From: Mesostigma viride
Taxonomy: Eukaryota; Streptophyta; Mesostigmatophyceae; Mesostigmatales; Mesostigmataceae
Assembly: GCA_009746045.1 (NCBI GenBank)
Contig: RPFO01000078.1
Span: 639,016-703,015 of the forward strand
Direction: 5' to 3'
Length of the DNA stretch: 64,000 nucleotides
This document shows positions 1-10,354 of the stretch, piece by piece. The stretch's first letter is position 1. Every line of letters starts with the position of its first letter. A program made the position numbers and the translations under genes. Below the pieces are notes generated by a model that was not told the DNA's origin, made no database searches, and was given only the letters and a program-made list of their open reading frames with translations.

Positions 1-1422
1 TGTGTTTCGAGGACATCGGCAAGGAGCCAGCGGTGGACAGGGTCCTGACACAAGTGCATGAACACGGTGGTGGTATTCGTGCTGGGGCACGAGAAGATCA
101 ACAGTTTTTTCATGGGCCTGGACAAGAGCGCCAAGACTCTCAAGAAGTACGCCGACACCCGCTTTGGCACCAGGTATATCGCTGTGATTTCATGAGTTAT
201 ATCCACAATTTGCTACGCCCTCTTTTTTCTCATCATCTTCGCTTAATTCTGCTAGTTTATCATTGCTTTAATTGAGACACAATCATACTGTTGTTGGCGT
301 GTTACTAATTCCATTTTCACAGTTGTGACGATGGCATCATTTTTTTCATGGCATTGCTGCTTCAGGTTTTACTCGGCGGAGAGCGTTCACGACGCCAAGA
401 CCCGGCTCATGGTCACCTTCGAGGACGAAGGGTTGGTGAAGTATGCCGAGGCGCAGAAGTGGTGGCCCGCGTTCACGCAGGTCCAGGATATTGTGGGCAG
501 CCCGCAGTTCTGGTCCGGCGTGCGCATGCTCGTTGACATTTTCAAGCCCATGAAGCTCGTGCTCAAGATTTTCGACAGCGACAAGCCAGCAACAGGCGAG
601 CTGTACTACATGATGTACGAGCTCCTCCAGGCTGTGCAAGACATTCGCGGGCTGCACAAAGACCTGTCCAATTAGCTGCAGGTCCTCGTGCGCAGGCGCT
701 GGGATTACATGCATTCCATCATCCACGCCGCTGGCTACGCGCTCAATCCCAAGTACTGGGGCCCTGACCACGCACAATATACCATCAAGGAAGTGAGTAA
801 ATGGCTAAGTAATTCTTATTTTTCTTCATGGCACGCTATTTGTTATTAGTCCATGGCTAATTTTGGCTTTTGAGCAATGTGTGGGAAATTGGTATTGAAG
901 GGCTGAAGCCTTCGTTGTCAGTAATTCCTGAATAGACGTCCTCTAACCTCTTTGCAATCCTTAATTGCACTGCCACTTTTTCCCCCATCGTACTATCCCT
1001 CTCCTGCTCAGGTGACAGATGGCCTCCACGCGTGCATTGACAAGATTCATCTGGGCGACAAGGCAGCCTTCGACCTGGCCATCAAGCAGTACGAGCAATA
1101 CACCGACCAGCAGGGTGCATTTGCACAGAGCGACTGCAAGAGGCAGGCACAGGCGCCGGGCATGGTGCCGTACCAGTGGTGGCGCACCTGGGGCGGCTCC
1201 ACGCCCGAGCTGCAGGAGGTGGCGATCAAGGTGCTGGCTCAGCCGGTCTCCTCGGGCTCTGTCGAGCGTGTCAACAGCGAAGCCGGCTGGATCAAGTCGC
1301 TCAAGCGAAACCGCCTGACGCATGTCAACCACAACCACCTCATCTACGTGCACCACAACCTCCGCGCGATTGACGCCGTCAAGGATTACGACGATCAGAA
1401 CACGGTTATTCCATGGGAGTAA
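1..1422 (+). pseudogene. hAT-family transposase remnant, C-terminal half with two introns
   Basis: Three coding pieces join by GT-AG introns in phase: about 61-173, 366-792 and 1012-1422. The first ends in a TRFGTR-like motif and the second starts FYSAES, so the splice rebuilds the RNase H-fold section typical of hAT/DUF659 transposases. The last exon holds the hAT C-terminal dimerisation signature (SSGSVERVNSEAGW, then KRNRL and HHNLR). Decay is visible: the reading frame shifts near position 60, and an in-frame TAG lies at 673-675 inside exon 2. The protein would bind transposon ends and cut and paste DNA, with the C-terminal block mediating dimerisation. The N-terminal zinc finger and first catalytic residues lie beyond the window. 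Family assignment is firm. Whether any part is still expressed cannot be told. Confidence 0.82.
174..365 (+). other. Intron 1 of the hAT transposase remnant
   Basis: The donor is GT at 174-175 after a phase-2 codon and the acceptor is AG at 364-365. Removing it joins the conserved TRFGTR and FYSAES segments. A second intron with donor GTGAGT at 793 and acceptor AG at 1010-1011 is equally well placed. Confidence 0.7.
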
Positions 1423-1874
1423 AGCTTTAATGTGAGCTCGCACCTAAAGGATTGATGCCGACTCACTGAGTGGGGTAGAGGCCGTAGAGCCCTGCTAGCT
1501 CCTGGTCATGGCTATCCATTTGCTGGGTGGCCACTGGCCATAATATGCCAGGGCTGCTTGACCTCAGGCGACCGGGAGTTGGTGGATGGTGGGAGGTCTC
1601 ATCTGCACACCGCTTGAGGCTCAATAGCAATGCTTTGATGCATGGCTTCTACACTATAGCGCACACATTTATCAAGACTGATTGTCTGTGACTAGTGAGG
1701 TGTTGTTTATGAGCCTGCAGAAAACAGTTGCACCATGGCAAGGGCAGCATGCAATAGTCAACTACCACATGTGTGGTATTTGAATTGATGATGTGTTTAA
1801 TATGTTGGCCCTATGCTGGCCCACTGCATGGTCCCCTAGTTAGTGCTGGCCATGTTTAACATGTTGGCCCCTTG
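1423..1874. other. Non-coding stretch with a short repeat that is the chromovirus target
   Basis: No gene is visible. A roughly 38-bp unit at about 1813-1850 (starting TGCTGGCCCACTGCA) recurs almost unchanged at 18084-18121, just beyond the retrotransposon. The element therefore landed inside a local tandem repeat. The last five bases, CCTTG (1870-1874), are the left target-site duplication. Confidence 0.7.
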
Positions 1875-2445
1875 TGTTACGTCGCGTAACAATTCGTTGT
1901 AGTTACGGACGTAAATTAGGTCCTTGGCCTCGGTTGTTCCTAGGTTACGTGCAGTTCTAGTTTGGACATGACTGTCCCCGTAACAGTACTGTGGTATATT
2001 GGGTGCCTTTGGGCGCCGCGCCGCGTACTATATTAGTGGTCCTTATCCTTTTGTAGAATGTAGTGGACCGGCGTGCATCTGTGCACCTGCCTGTGTTTCT
2101 GTGTTTCTGCAGGCGAGGGCCAGGTCGGCCCGAGCCTGTTGGACCGTTGGTGACCATTTATGCACGTTCCACTCCTTGTGTGGTCACTCGGCGTGTGTTA
2201 AATGAATTAACACATATAGGCTTGGGTCACGGCAGTTTAGTTGTGTTTCCTTCCTCTTTTCCTGGAGTAAACGGGTTTGATTAAATGGCCTATGGCATAT
2301 TACAGTAGTACATATGTAAATGCATTGAGATCTGGTTCGTCTCGGTCGTCTTTCGCTAGGGGTGTAAATAGAAGCGGCCTCACTAGTTTAGGTAGTATCA
2401 GGACCGGTAGAGGTAGAGGTGGCGGCCGAGGCTTGCGGCGTAACA
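1875..2445 (+). repeat. 5' LTR of the chromovirus
   Basis: The 571-bp repeat starts TGTTACGTCGCGTAAC and ends GGCGTAACA. It equals 17510-18080 except C instead of T at 1972. The ends share the short inverted motif TGTTACG/CGTAACA. A TATA-like stretch (TACTATATTA, about 2029) could be the promoter core; that is inference. Confidence 0.95.
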
Positions 2446-2446
2446 A

Positions 2447-2459
2447 TGGTATCGGAGGT
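2447..2459 (+). other. Primer-binding site of the chromovirus
   Basis: One base after the 5' LTR the sequence reads TGGTATCGGAGGT. It starts with the TGG needed to pair with a tRNA CCA end and resembles the initiator-methionine tRNA site used by many Ty3 elements (TGGTATCAGAGC). This is where minus-strand DNA synthesis would start. Confidence 0.75.
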
Positions 2460-2959
2460 AGTTTAGATAGAGAGCGAGACGACGATCCTTTGCAACATAC
2501 GTCATTGAATCAACCCTTCCGCGGCTGGGAAAATGAAGACGACACCTACTTGACAGGTAATGGGCGGGTCGCCTGCGAGCTGGGGGGGTAGTGCTGCCTG
2601 ATTCAGGACACGCCCTGCCTAGAAGATAGACCTGCTCGAAGCGGAAAATCCTTTTCTAGATAGTTCCTTTTCCTCGTCTTGTTTTCCTTAGAAAAGTGGT
2701 TCACTGTCGTAGATAGGTGATGTTTTCGGTTCGGTGTTAGTGAGACGATTAGCGTCTGGGTAGGTTCCACCTTTTCCTTCGTGCTGCTGTACATTAGACG
2801 GCCGCACTCGCAGGAAGTCACTGGGTCGCTGACTTTAGGACTACGAGCGCTGGACCATTGCCGCCCTCGTCATTTCGGTGATCCAGATAACCCAGCTAAG
2901 TCGACTCCTACCCCTTCCACTCCTATCGTGACTACTCAAGAACAACAAGGTGCGTTACC
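2460..2959 (+). other. Chromovirus untranslated leader
   Basis: About 500 bp between the primer-binding site and the first recognisable ORF. Short open frames occur but none has a recognised domain. A non-ATG frame ending at 2963 overlaps the next ATG by four bases (ATGA at 2960-2963). That could allow termination-reinitiation, but it may be chance. Confidence 0.5.
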
Positions 2960-3352
2960 ATGAGCCAACGGCGATCTTTTACTGCTCCTTCCCATTCTTC
3001 TAGCGATAATAGTCTAGCTAAATATTACGTAGTGATTACGCCTCAATGGTCCTCCATTTTCCTTTCTTGGTCCGACGCTAGGAAGATCGTTCAGAATCGT
3101 GTATACAACGTAATTAGGTACAAGAAATTTATGTCCTTCGAAGAAGCTCAGCAGTTCCTTATAGATCATAGCCAAACAGATTTAGGCCTTCATGTACGCC
3201 CTATTCCTCATGGTCGTCCTCCTGTAGAAGCTCTAGTCTTTGCTACCCCTCCTTCTTCTCCCCCTAAACGGGCTGCATCTGCATCTGCTTCAGATACTCC
3301 TCTCACTTTGGAGTTTGGTTCCCTATCCATTACTGTTGTTAAAAAGGATTGA
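2960..3352 (+). CDS. Leader ORF with viroplasmin / RNase H1 N-terminal-like domain
   Basis: A 130-residue protein with an ATG start. Residues 21-70 match the pattern of the caulimovirus viroplasmin / eukaryotic RNase H1 N-terminal domain (Pfam family PF01693): a KYYVV strand, a FLSW turn, a spaced run of valines, then RYKKF and SFEEAQQFL. In RNase H1 this small fold binds RNA-DNA hybrids, and in caulimovirus P6 it lies in the inclusion-body protein. Residues 80-115 are rich in Pro, Ala and Ser and probably disordered. The gene sits between the primer-binding site and gag, in the element's sense direction, so it should be translated from genomic element RNA. A role in hybrid handling or particle assembly is inference. 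Domain recognition was by eye. Confidence 0.7.
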   Translation: MSQRRSFTAPSHSSSDNSLAKYYVVITPQWSSIFLSWSDARKIVQNRVYNVIRYKKFMSFEEAQQFLIDHSQTDLGLHVRPIPHGRPPVEALVFATPPSSPPKRAASASASDTPLTLEFGSLSITVVKKD

Positions 3353-3443
3353 TTTTAATTTTGTTCCTGCTGCATACCTTCAAGGTTTTTCCTTTTTCCT
3401 TTGTTGCTTTCTTCTAGATTCCTATTCCTTTACGTAATTAAAG

Positions 3444-4154
3444 ATGGATCCAGTGGGTGGAGATATGTCGCCTATACCTACCAATAATAATAATAATACT
3501 ACTACTAATAACACTAACAATAACAATACTCGTGGTAACCGACGGGACTCCTTGGAAACGGTACACCATCTCACCCCTCAAGGTATTCTGCGTACCTCAC
3601 CTCCTTCTCCTGTTGCTGGTGGTCGCCGTCGTCCCTCAATTACCCCACCTACCTATGAACAACGTATTTCCCAAGTCAGATTTAGTGATGAACCTTCTTT
3701 TGTTGTGAACCAGGCCCCTGCCCCTTCTGCAACCTTGGCTCACCCCTCCAGCAGGTCCTCACACACTAACAATGCTTCTAGGCCTCCTTCCCACCCTGTG
3801 CCTTCAATGCCTGCTATTAACACGGGTCGTACCTCGGCCCCTGTCGGCCCTTCTGGGCGCCCTAGTGCAGTTCCCTTTTACCCACCTGCTTCCTGGTCCT
3901 ACCCTGAGACGGCCTATGAGGCTGCCCAGGTCCCTACCCGTGTGGCTGATTTAGAAGTTAATAATGATTTCAGTACCATGCCCCTAGATGATAGGAATTA
4001 TGATCATTTTGCCTATTCATCTCTTCGTGAGCAATATACTGTTCCCTTCTCCTATGGGCACCATCCTGAAACGGTGGCTCCCTCTAGACCCCTACCCAAG
4101 ACTTTTCCTATCCCTTCCTTCTATCCCGCTTATGTAGCAGTGGAACTGAGATAG
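3444..4154 (+). CDS. Asn-tract and Pro/Ser-rich leader ORF of the chromovirus
   Basis: A 236-residue protein with an ATG start, not recognised. Residues 13-30 are almost all Asn and Thr, from ACT/AAT codon runs. The middle is rich in Pro and Ser, and the last 60 residues hold several aromatic and acidic clusters. No transmembrane segment, zinc motif or enzyme motif is visible. It ends seven bases before the gag ATG and in a different frame, so it is a separate product unless frameshifting occurs. A structural or Gag-accessory role is possible because of position only. Confidence 0.6.
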   Translation: MDPVGGDMSPIPTNNNNNTTTNNTNNNNTRGNRRDSLETVHHLTPQGILRTSPPSPVAGGRRRPSITPPTYEQRISQVRFSDEPSFVVNQAPAPSATLAHPSSRSSHTNNASRPPSHPVPSMPAINTGRTSAPVGPSGRPSAVPFYPPASWSYPETAYEAAQVPTRVADLEVNNDFSTMPLDDRNYDHFAYSSLREQYTVPFSYGHHPETVAPSRPLPKTFPIPSFYPAYVAVELR

Positions 4155-4351
4155 TGGCCCCATGGGAAAAACGGATTCTTCTAATCCCCCTAAGCCTCCT
4201 GCTCTTCCCCTCTTTGCCAACCTTCCTAAGCTGGATGTCAAGTCTTCCCCTCAACAGTTTTTCACTTTCATTATGTTGCTCACCCAGAACACAGAGTCCT
4301 GGCAGAACCACAATAGGTGGCGCCTCTCTGATGCTGTACTAGTCCCTCATT

Positions 4352-4355
4352 ATCT
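4352..4355. other. Target-site duplication ATCT of insertion 1 (left copy)
   Basis: ATCT at 4352-4355 is repeated at 7276-7279. Deleting one copy and everything between restores the gag frame. Confidence 0.8.
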
Positions 4356-5340
4356 TGTCGCGTCCGTGATCTATCACGTCCGCAATTCAGATTTTAGCGT
4401 AATTCTGACGTCCGCAGCCTTGTGCGGGTTGCTATACCGCGGCCCGGTACTGACGCCGCGGATCTCAATTGTACTCACGCGCCAAGTCCGCTGAATTTGC
4501 TGACGGAACTTTTGGGCGGACCTGAATTTCACTGACATTCGTCACAAGGGCAGTTTGCCGAATGCTGGTACGCAGCAAGCCGGCGAGGCACTGAGCAGAT
4601 GTGCAATTTCAGGATTTCAACGTGGGACACCAGACACAAATGCAAGGAAGCCCCAGGCGGTGCCTGGCATAGCCGATAGATTTGCCCTTGTATATTTGTG
4701 TTCGCTTGACAGATAAAGCTTGAAGTTTAGCTTGTCGGAAATTAGACAATGTTATGATTGGCTGATGTCTAAAGTGGCGCTAGTGGCGCCAGCCGCCAGG
4801 CTTGAGCTTTGAGCAGTATAGAAGGATGAGCAACGAACCATGGTGGTCGTTGTTCGTCCGTTTCTCTCCCTCACAACTGGTTTGTTGTCTTCATGGGGTG
4901 AAATAGTTCGAGCAGCCCGGAGCAGCCCCCGTGAGTGGTTGCATGCAGTCAGTTGCCATGAGGATGGACTGACGGATATGACAATGTATTGGTTTTGTTA
5001 AGAATGTGTGTAAGACTGAGAACGAGACAAGGGACAGGGCCTTCGGGCACCCTGGTCGTCGTTGGCAAGAATGCCAGTAGGAACTAGGTCGGGAACACAC
5101 GCGTACTGCCGCCACAAGGGGCCTGCAGTGGCGTCAACCAAGGGACCTCACAGCTGCTCTTATAACTACAACATTACAACTCGACACTCTTTGTAATTCG
5201 TCATGTATCTCATTGGAATTGAAATGTCTTTTGGTTGCTTTAATGATAAAGCATGGTCTCAAGAATCGGCTGGTTGGGCCGGATTGCCTGTCATGAAGGT
5301 GGCGGTGCCATAAAGGACCGCACCTTTCATTCTCATTTTA
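4356..5340 (+). repeat. 985-bp repeat unit, copy A
   Basis: First of four near-identical direct copies (also 5786-6770, 8928-9911 and from 10355). It begins TGTCGCGTCCGTG and ends TCTCATTTTA. Copies C and D lack two bases in the GCGCTAGTGGCG region near unit position 410, which distinguishes the two insertions. Confidence 0.92.
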
Positions 5341-5785
5341 AACGGACGAACAACCCATGATGGGTTCAGTCCGGCCAGCCTGGATGTTCCTCCTGCTTCA
5401 CCCAGGGAAGCACAAGGAAAAGGTTATTGCTTAGCCTTCAAAAGCATCTGAAGAGGTTAGGCTTTTCCCGGTAAAAAGCCATCGAAGGGGTTATTGCTAA
5501 GCCTTTAAAAGCATGCATGTTAAGGTTGTTGCTGATCCTGGAAAAGCATCTTGGAGCAGCTGGATTTTTTTTTTTTCTTTTTGCTGCTGCCTGGAATGAC
5601 GCCCTCTTTGGGCTTCCTTCTTTAGTGTGAGATGCCTTTCTTTCACTTTTTGCTCTCACGTTGTTGTGAGCTAAATAGTGGGGGGGGAGGTGGCATATCT
5701 CACACATGATTACTGCTGATAGTGGATGCATTCCAAGTAGCGGTAATGACCAGTCCAGGATGATATGGCACGCAAACGCGACAGC
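5341..5785 (+). repeat. Short internal segment S between units A and B
   Basis: Contains a TTATTGCTTAGCC-type degenerate direct repeat, a poly(T) run and the G7AGG tract (5681-5690). It ends CGCGACA plus GC before the next TGTCGCG. A near copy lies at 9912-10354. There is no ORF with a recognisable domain. Confidence 0.8.
5681..5690 (+). other. Polypurine tract G7AGG of the nested element
   Basis: GGGGGGGAGG stands directly before TGGCATATC, the proposed LTR start. The same decamer precedes the 3' LTR of the host chromovirus, so the nested element probably uses a related replication system. An equivalent tract is at about 10249-10258. Confidence 0.6.
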
Positions 5786-6770
5786 TGTCGCGTCCGTGAT
5801 CTATCACGTCCGCAATTCAGATTTTAGCGTAATTCTGACGTCCGCAGCCTTGTGCGGGTTGCTATACCGCGGCCCGGTACTGACGCCGCGGATCTCAATT
5901 GTACTCACGCGCCAAGTCCGCTGAATTTGCTGACGGAACTTTTGGGCGGACCTGAATTTCACTGACATTCGTCACAAGGGCAGTTTGCCGAATGCTGGTA
6001 CGCAGCAAGCCGGCGAGGCACTGAGCAGATGTGCAATTTCAGGATTTCAACGTGGGACACCAGACACAAATGCAAGGAAGCCCCAGGCGGTGCCTGGCAT
6101 AGCCGATAGATTTGCCCTTGTATATTTGTGTTCGCTTGACAGATAAAGCTTGAAGTTTAGCTTGTCGGAAATTAGACAATGTTATGATTGGCTGATGTCT
6201 AAAGTGGCGCTAGTGGCGCCAGCCGCCAGGCTTGAGCTTTGAGCAGTATAGAAGGATGAGCAACGAACCATGGTGGTCGTTGTTCGTCCGTTTCTCTCCC
6301 TCACAACTGGTTTGTTGTCTTCATGGGGTGAAATAGTTCGAGCAGCCCGGAGCAGCCCCCGTGAGTGGTTGCATGCAGTCAGTTGCCATGAGGATGGACT
6401 GACGGATATGACAATGTATTGGTTTTGTTAAGAATGTGTGTAAGACTGAGAACGAGACAAGGGACAGGGCCTTCGGGCACCCTGGTCGTCGTTGGCAAGA
6501 ATGCCAGTAGGAACTAGGTCGGGAACACACGCGTACTGCCGCCACAAGGGGCCTGCAGTGGCGTCAACCAAGGGACCTCACAGCTGCTCTTATAACTACA
6601 ACATTACAACTCGACACTCTTTGTAATTCGTCATGTATCTCATTGGAATTGAAATGTCTTTTGGTTGCTTTAATGATAAAGCATGGTCTCAAGAATCGGC
6701 TGGTTGGGCCGGATTGCCTGTCATGAAGGTGGCGGTGCCATAAAGGACCGCACCTTTCATTCTCATTTTA
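5786..6770 (+). repeat. 985-bp repeat unit, copy B
   Basis: Matches copy A at essentially every position I compared, including boundaries. The junction with segment S forms an 18-bp perfect palindrome (5777-5794). Confidence 0.92.
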
Positions 6771-7275
6771 GTCTCTTCGAGTAAAGAAAGGAGGGCTCTC
6801 AGCCGAGGACAAGGAACTGTCCCTCGTGCCTGATAACCACCTTATTGCCTCCCCTGCTATAGAATAATGCTTTCAAAACACATACTTTGCACAGTCTGAT
6901 GATGAAGCCGCACATGCGGAGTTTATTGAGAAAGTTAATACAATTACAACACGTTGATAGTCTCAATATCGATGCACTCCATGCTCACGAGCCCGCAGTT
7001 AGGCAGCGCTCCATGACATGCTACCGGCCTTGCTCCCAAGAAAAGGGAGAAACACGAAGGCCACTAACGAGAGACTCGAAGAGACTACACGCTGCGTGAG
7101 AGTCCTCTTCGACTATGAACCAAACCATTCGTCATGCCACACGCATGACACACGCCACACTTGTCAGTCCAGCCAGGAAAGGTGGCATATCTCACACATG
7201 ATTACTGCTGATAGTGGATGCATTCCAAGTAGCGGTAATGACCAGTCCAGGATGATATGGCACGCAAACGCGACA
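6771..7275 (+). repeat. Alternative internal segment X with a pol-like scrap
   Basis: About 410 bp not shared with segment S, then 93 bp that are (7183-7275). One frame near 6773-6863 reads GLSAEDKELSLVPDNHLIAS, then a stop; another short open piece (FAQSDDEAAHAEFIEKV) follows. These resemble the linker between RNase H and integrase in Ty3/gypsy polyproteins. Segment X is therefore probably a leftover of the parent autonomous element's pol, while S is a deeper deletion derivative. The resemblance is suggestive only. Confidence 0.45.
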
Positions 7276-8080
7276 ATCTTACTACCTGCATAACTCCTGA
7301 ACTTGCTAACCTCATCCAGTGTGAGTCTCTTGCCTCTCATGCCTACCCAAACTCGGTAGCAGAATTGTTCAAGCGTTTAGAGAACCATTTAGTCCCTCCC
7401 GATGCAGATTGGCAGGATAGATTATCCTTTGGCACCTTGCAGCAGGGTACCAAGTCCTTCAAAGAATATATGAAAGAGTTTGATGCCCAGATGGTACGAA
7501 TTAGGGATTTGTCGGGCGCAGAAGTACGTGCCCGCTTCCTTCAGGGCCTCAGTAGACCCTTATTGCGTGAAGTCAAGCGCCAGTTCTCTGCCTACCGTTT
7601 TACTGACCTGCCCCTCAAGCATGTGCGCCAGCATCTTTTACGAGTAGCAGATTTCTTCTCCACGCCTTCTCTTCCTACCCGTTCCCGTATTAATAATATT
7701 AGCCTTACCCCCGAGGAGGAGAACTCCTATGTAGAAGAATTAGATATCTGTGTGACTGACCTTTCAGCTCTGGATGTCTCTCATATCACCTGCTATCATT
7801 GTAAGGAAGTAGGTCATCTTAAACGTGAGTGCCCCAAGTTCCTTTCGGGTGCTCCCCCTCATCCCGACGCTCGCCCTCCTCGTACCCCTCAGCGTGCTCC
7901 TATTCGTCCCACTTCAGGACGCATTCCTTCAGCTACCCCTAGTAGGCTGAATGCTGTGCAGACAGGATCCCCAGGGTTCCCCTATGATAATCAGGCTCCC
8001 GCACCCTCTTCAATCCCTCGTGACCCTCCAGCAGTGGCTTTTCCGCCAGGGTCTTCTTCGGGGTTAGTTCCTATGGATTT

Positions 8081-8090
8081 GGGGGGGAGG
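8081..8090 (+). promoter_or_regulatory. G7AGG run in the gag-pol overlap, possible frameshift site
   Basis: GGGGGGGAGG lies in the 8068-8120 overlap where both gag (frame 0) and pol (+1) are open. A slip on this run would join the two. This may be programmed ribosomal or transcriptional slippage, or only a replication error hotspot. Confidence 0.4.
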
Positions 8091-8927
8091 GGGAACAGTA
8101 GGCCTGTCAGCCGGGGGTAACCTGGACAGGTCCTTAGATAGTACCCCAGATAATAATTTTTGTTTGCCTGTTTTTATAACCTCTGTAGGAGCTGAATCAT
8201 CCCTACCACTACGTGTGCGTCCTCTTATGTTCTTGAATGGTGGCTTAACCGTCCCTCATACTGTTGTAGACCCCTTCCTGCATGCTGATGAACTCTTGAA
8301 TGTCTCTGTGTTAGTGGATAGCGGTGCGGCTAGCTCCTTTGTGAGCGAGGCCCTAGTTAGGCGTTTAGGACTAGTCCCTACCCCTCACACAAAAACTGTC
8401 ACTGTCCATTATGCTGACGGTCGCACCAGTCATTCCCCGGGTACGGTGTCCCTTCCCCTGGTCATACAAGGACGTACGGTCAACCTGACGGCCACTATAG
8501 GCCCTATCACTACAGCTGATGTATTACTAGGATTAGATTGGCACCAGGATAATAAAATCACTATTAATTATGATACTATGGTCATTTGGTTTCCAGATAG
8601 CTCTTACTGGGTACCAGAACGTCATTATAGATTAGAAAATTTATCCTTGGTAGATATTACTCCTCCTACACCTGTTGATCCTCCTGTGAGACCTATACCT
8701 GAAGTATTAATGTCCAACGACGAATTGAGATCTGAACTAAAGGAATATGGATACCTATTATGTATGTTCCTTCAGTTAGAAGTACAGGAGATACCTATCA
8801 CTAATAATAGTGTGGATATAGATGTAAATACAGTGGGTACAATAGGAGTGGGATTTACTGAAAATGAAATAGTCAGATACATGGCTGTGATAGATTCCTC
8901 AAAAGTATTTGAAGAAAAGACTCCTTC

Positions 8928-9911
8928 TGTCGCGTCCGTGATCTATCACGTCCGCAATTCAGATTTTAGCGTAATTCTGACGTCCGCAGCCTTGTGCGGG
9001 TTGCTATACCGCGGCCCGGTACTGACGCCGCGGATCTCAATTGTACTCACGCGCCAAGTCCGCTGAATTTGCTGACGGAACTTTTGGGCGGACCTGAATT
9101 TCACTGACATTCGTCACAAGGGCAGTTTGCCGAATGCTGGTACGCAGCAAGCCGGCGAGGCACTGAGCAGATGTGCAATTTCAGGATTTCAACGTGGGAC
9201 ACCAGACACAAATGCAAGGAAGCCCCAGGCGGTGCCTGGCATAGCCGATAGATTTGCCCTTGTATATTTGTGTTCGCTTGACAGATAAAGCTTGAAGTTT
9301 AGCTTGTCGGAAATTAGACAATGTTATGATTGGCTGATGTCTAAAGTGGCGTAGTGGCGCCAGCCGCCAGGCTTGAGCTTTGAGCAGTATAGAAGGATGA
9401 GCAACGAACCATGGTGGTCGTTGTTCGTCCGTTTCTCTCCCTCACAACTGGTTTGTTGTCTTCATGGGGTGAAATAGTTCGAGCAGCCCGGAGCAGCCCC
9501 CGTGAGTGGTTGCATGCAGTCAGTTGCCATGAGGATGGACTGACGGATATGACAATGTATTGGTTTTGTTAAGAATGTGTGTAAGACTGAGAACGAGACA
9601 AGGGACAGGGCCTTCGGGCACCCTGGTCGTCGTTGGCAAGAATGCCAGTAGGAACTAGGTCGGGAACACACGCGCACTGCCGCCACAAGGGGCCTGCAGT
9701 GGCGTCAACCAAGGGACCTCACAGCTGCTCTTATAACTACAACATTACAACTCGACACTCTTTGTAATTCGTCATGTATCTCATTGGAATTGAAATGTCT
9801 TTTGGTTGCTTTAATGATAAAGCATGGTCTCAAGAATCGGCTGGTTGGGCCGGATTGCCTGTCATGAAGGTGGCGGTGCCATAAAGGACCGCACCTTTCA
9901 TTCTCATTTTA
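8928..9911 (+). repeat. 985-bp repeat unit, copy C
   Basis: A 984-bp copy with a small deletion near unit position 410 and one A-to-G change near 9675 relative to A and B. It shares both with copy D, so C and D arrived together. Confidence 0.9.
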
Positions 9912-10354
9912 AACGGACGAACAACCCATGATGGGTTCAGTCCGGCCAGCCTGGATGTTCCTCCTGCTTCACCCAGGGAAGCACAAGGAAGAGGTTATTG
10001 CTTAGCCTTCAAAAGCATCTGAAGAGGTTAGGCTTTTCCCGGTAAAAAGCCATTGAAGGGGTTATTGCTAAGCCTTTAAAAGCATGCATGTTAAGGTTGT
10101 TGCTGATCCTGGAAAAGCATCTTGGAGCAGCTGGATTTTTTTTTCCTTTTTGCTGCTGCCTGGAATGACGCCCTCTTTGGGCTTCCTTCTTTAGTGTGAG
10201 ATGCCTTTCTTTCACTTTTTGCTCTCACGTTGTTGTGAGCTAAATAGTGGGGGGGGAGGTGGCATATCTCACACATGATTCCTGCTGATAGTGGATGCAT
10301 TCCAAGTAGCGGTAATGACCAGTCCAGGATGATATGGCACGCAAACGCGACAGC

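Larger units (their letters stand above)
4356..7275. mobile_element. Insertion 1 in gag: head-to-tail, permuted non-autonomous LTR-type element
   Basis: The insertion starts TGTCGCG and ends CGCGACA, flanked by ATCT. It consists of a 985-bp unit (4356-5340), a 445-bp spacer, the same unit again (5786-6770) and a different 505-bp segment (6771-7275) that shares its last 93 bp with the spacer. One reading is an LTR of about 993 bp running from TGGCATATC (5691) to ATAAAGCA (6683), with G7AGG polypurine tract immediately before it and a TGGTCTC primer-site candidate immediately after. On that reading the integrated ends lie inside the LTR, so the insert is circularly permuted. Alternatively TGTCGCG/CGCGACA are the true termini and two units are joined tail to head. 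No complete ORF is present. Confidence 0.7.
4162..8120 (+). pseudogene. gag: Chromovirus gag, split by a 2.9-kb insertion
   Basis: The ATG at 4162 opens a frame that reaches position 4355, where an insertion begins. The frame resumes at 7276 after the duplicated ATCT and runs to 8120. The two parts read through coherently when the insertion and one duplicate are removed. The second part has the Ty3 Gag/UBN2-like helical region (LFKRLENHLVP, DRLSFGTLQQG, ARFLQGLS) and a CX2CX4HX4C zinc knuckle at about 7791-7832 (CYHCKEVGHLKREC). The tail is Pro/Arg-rich. Gag would form the particle and bind RNA through the knuckle. The frame ends shortly after a G7AGG run in the overlap with pol. Confidence 0.88.

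Noticed and set aside
2781-2963. Upstream ORF coupled to the viroplasmin-like gene by ATGA
   Set aside because: It lacks an ATG start and any recognisable sequence; the overlap may be chance, so it is mentioned only in the leader entry.
4891-5115. 74-residue minus-strand ORF repeated four times (also 6321, 9462 and 10889)
   Set aside because: It recurs only because it lies in the 985-bp repeat; no domain, and the copies are too alike for conservation to be informative.
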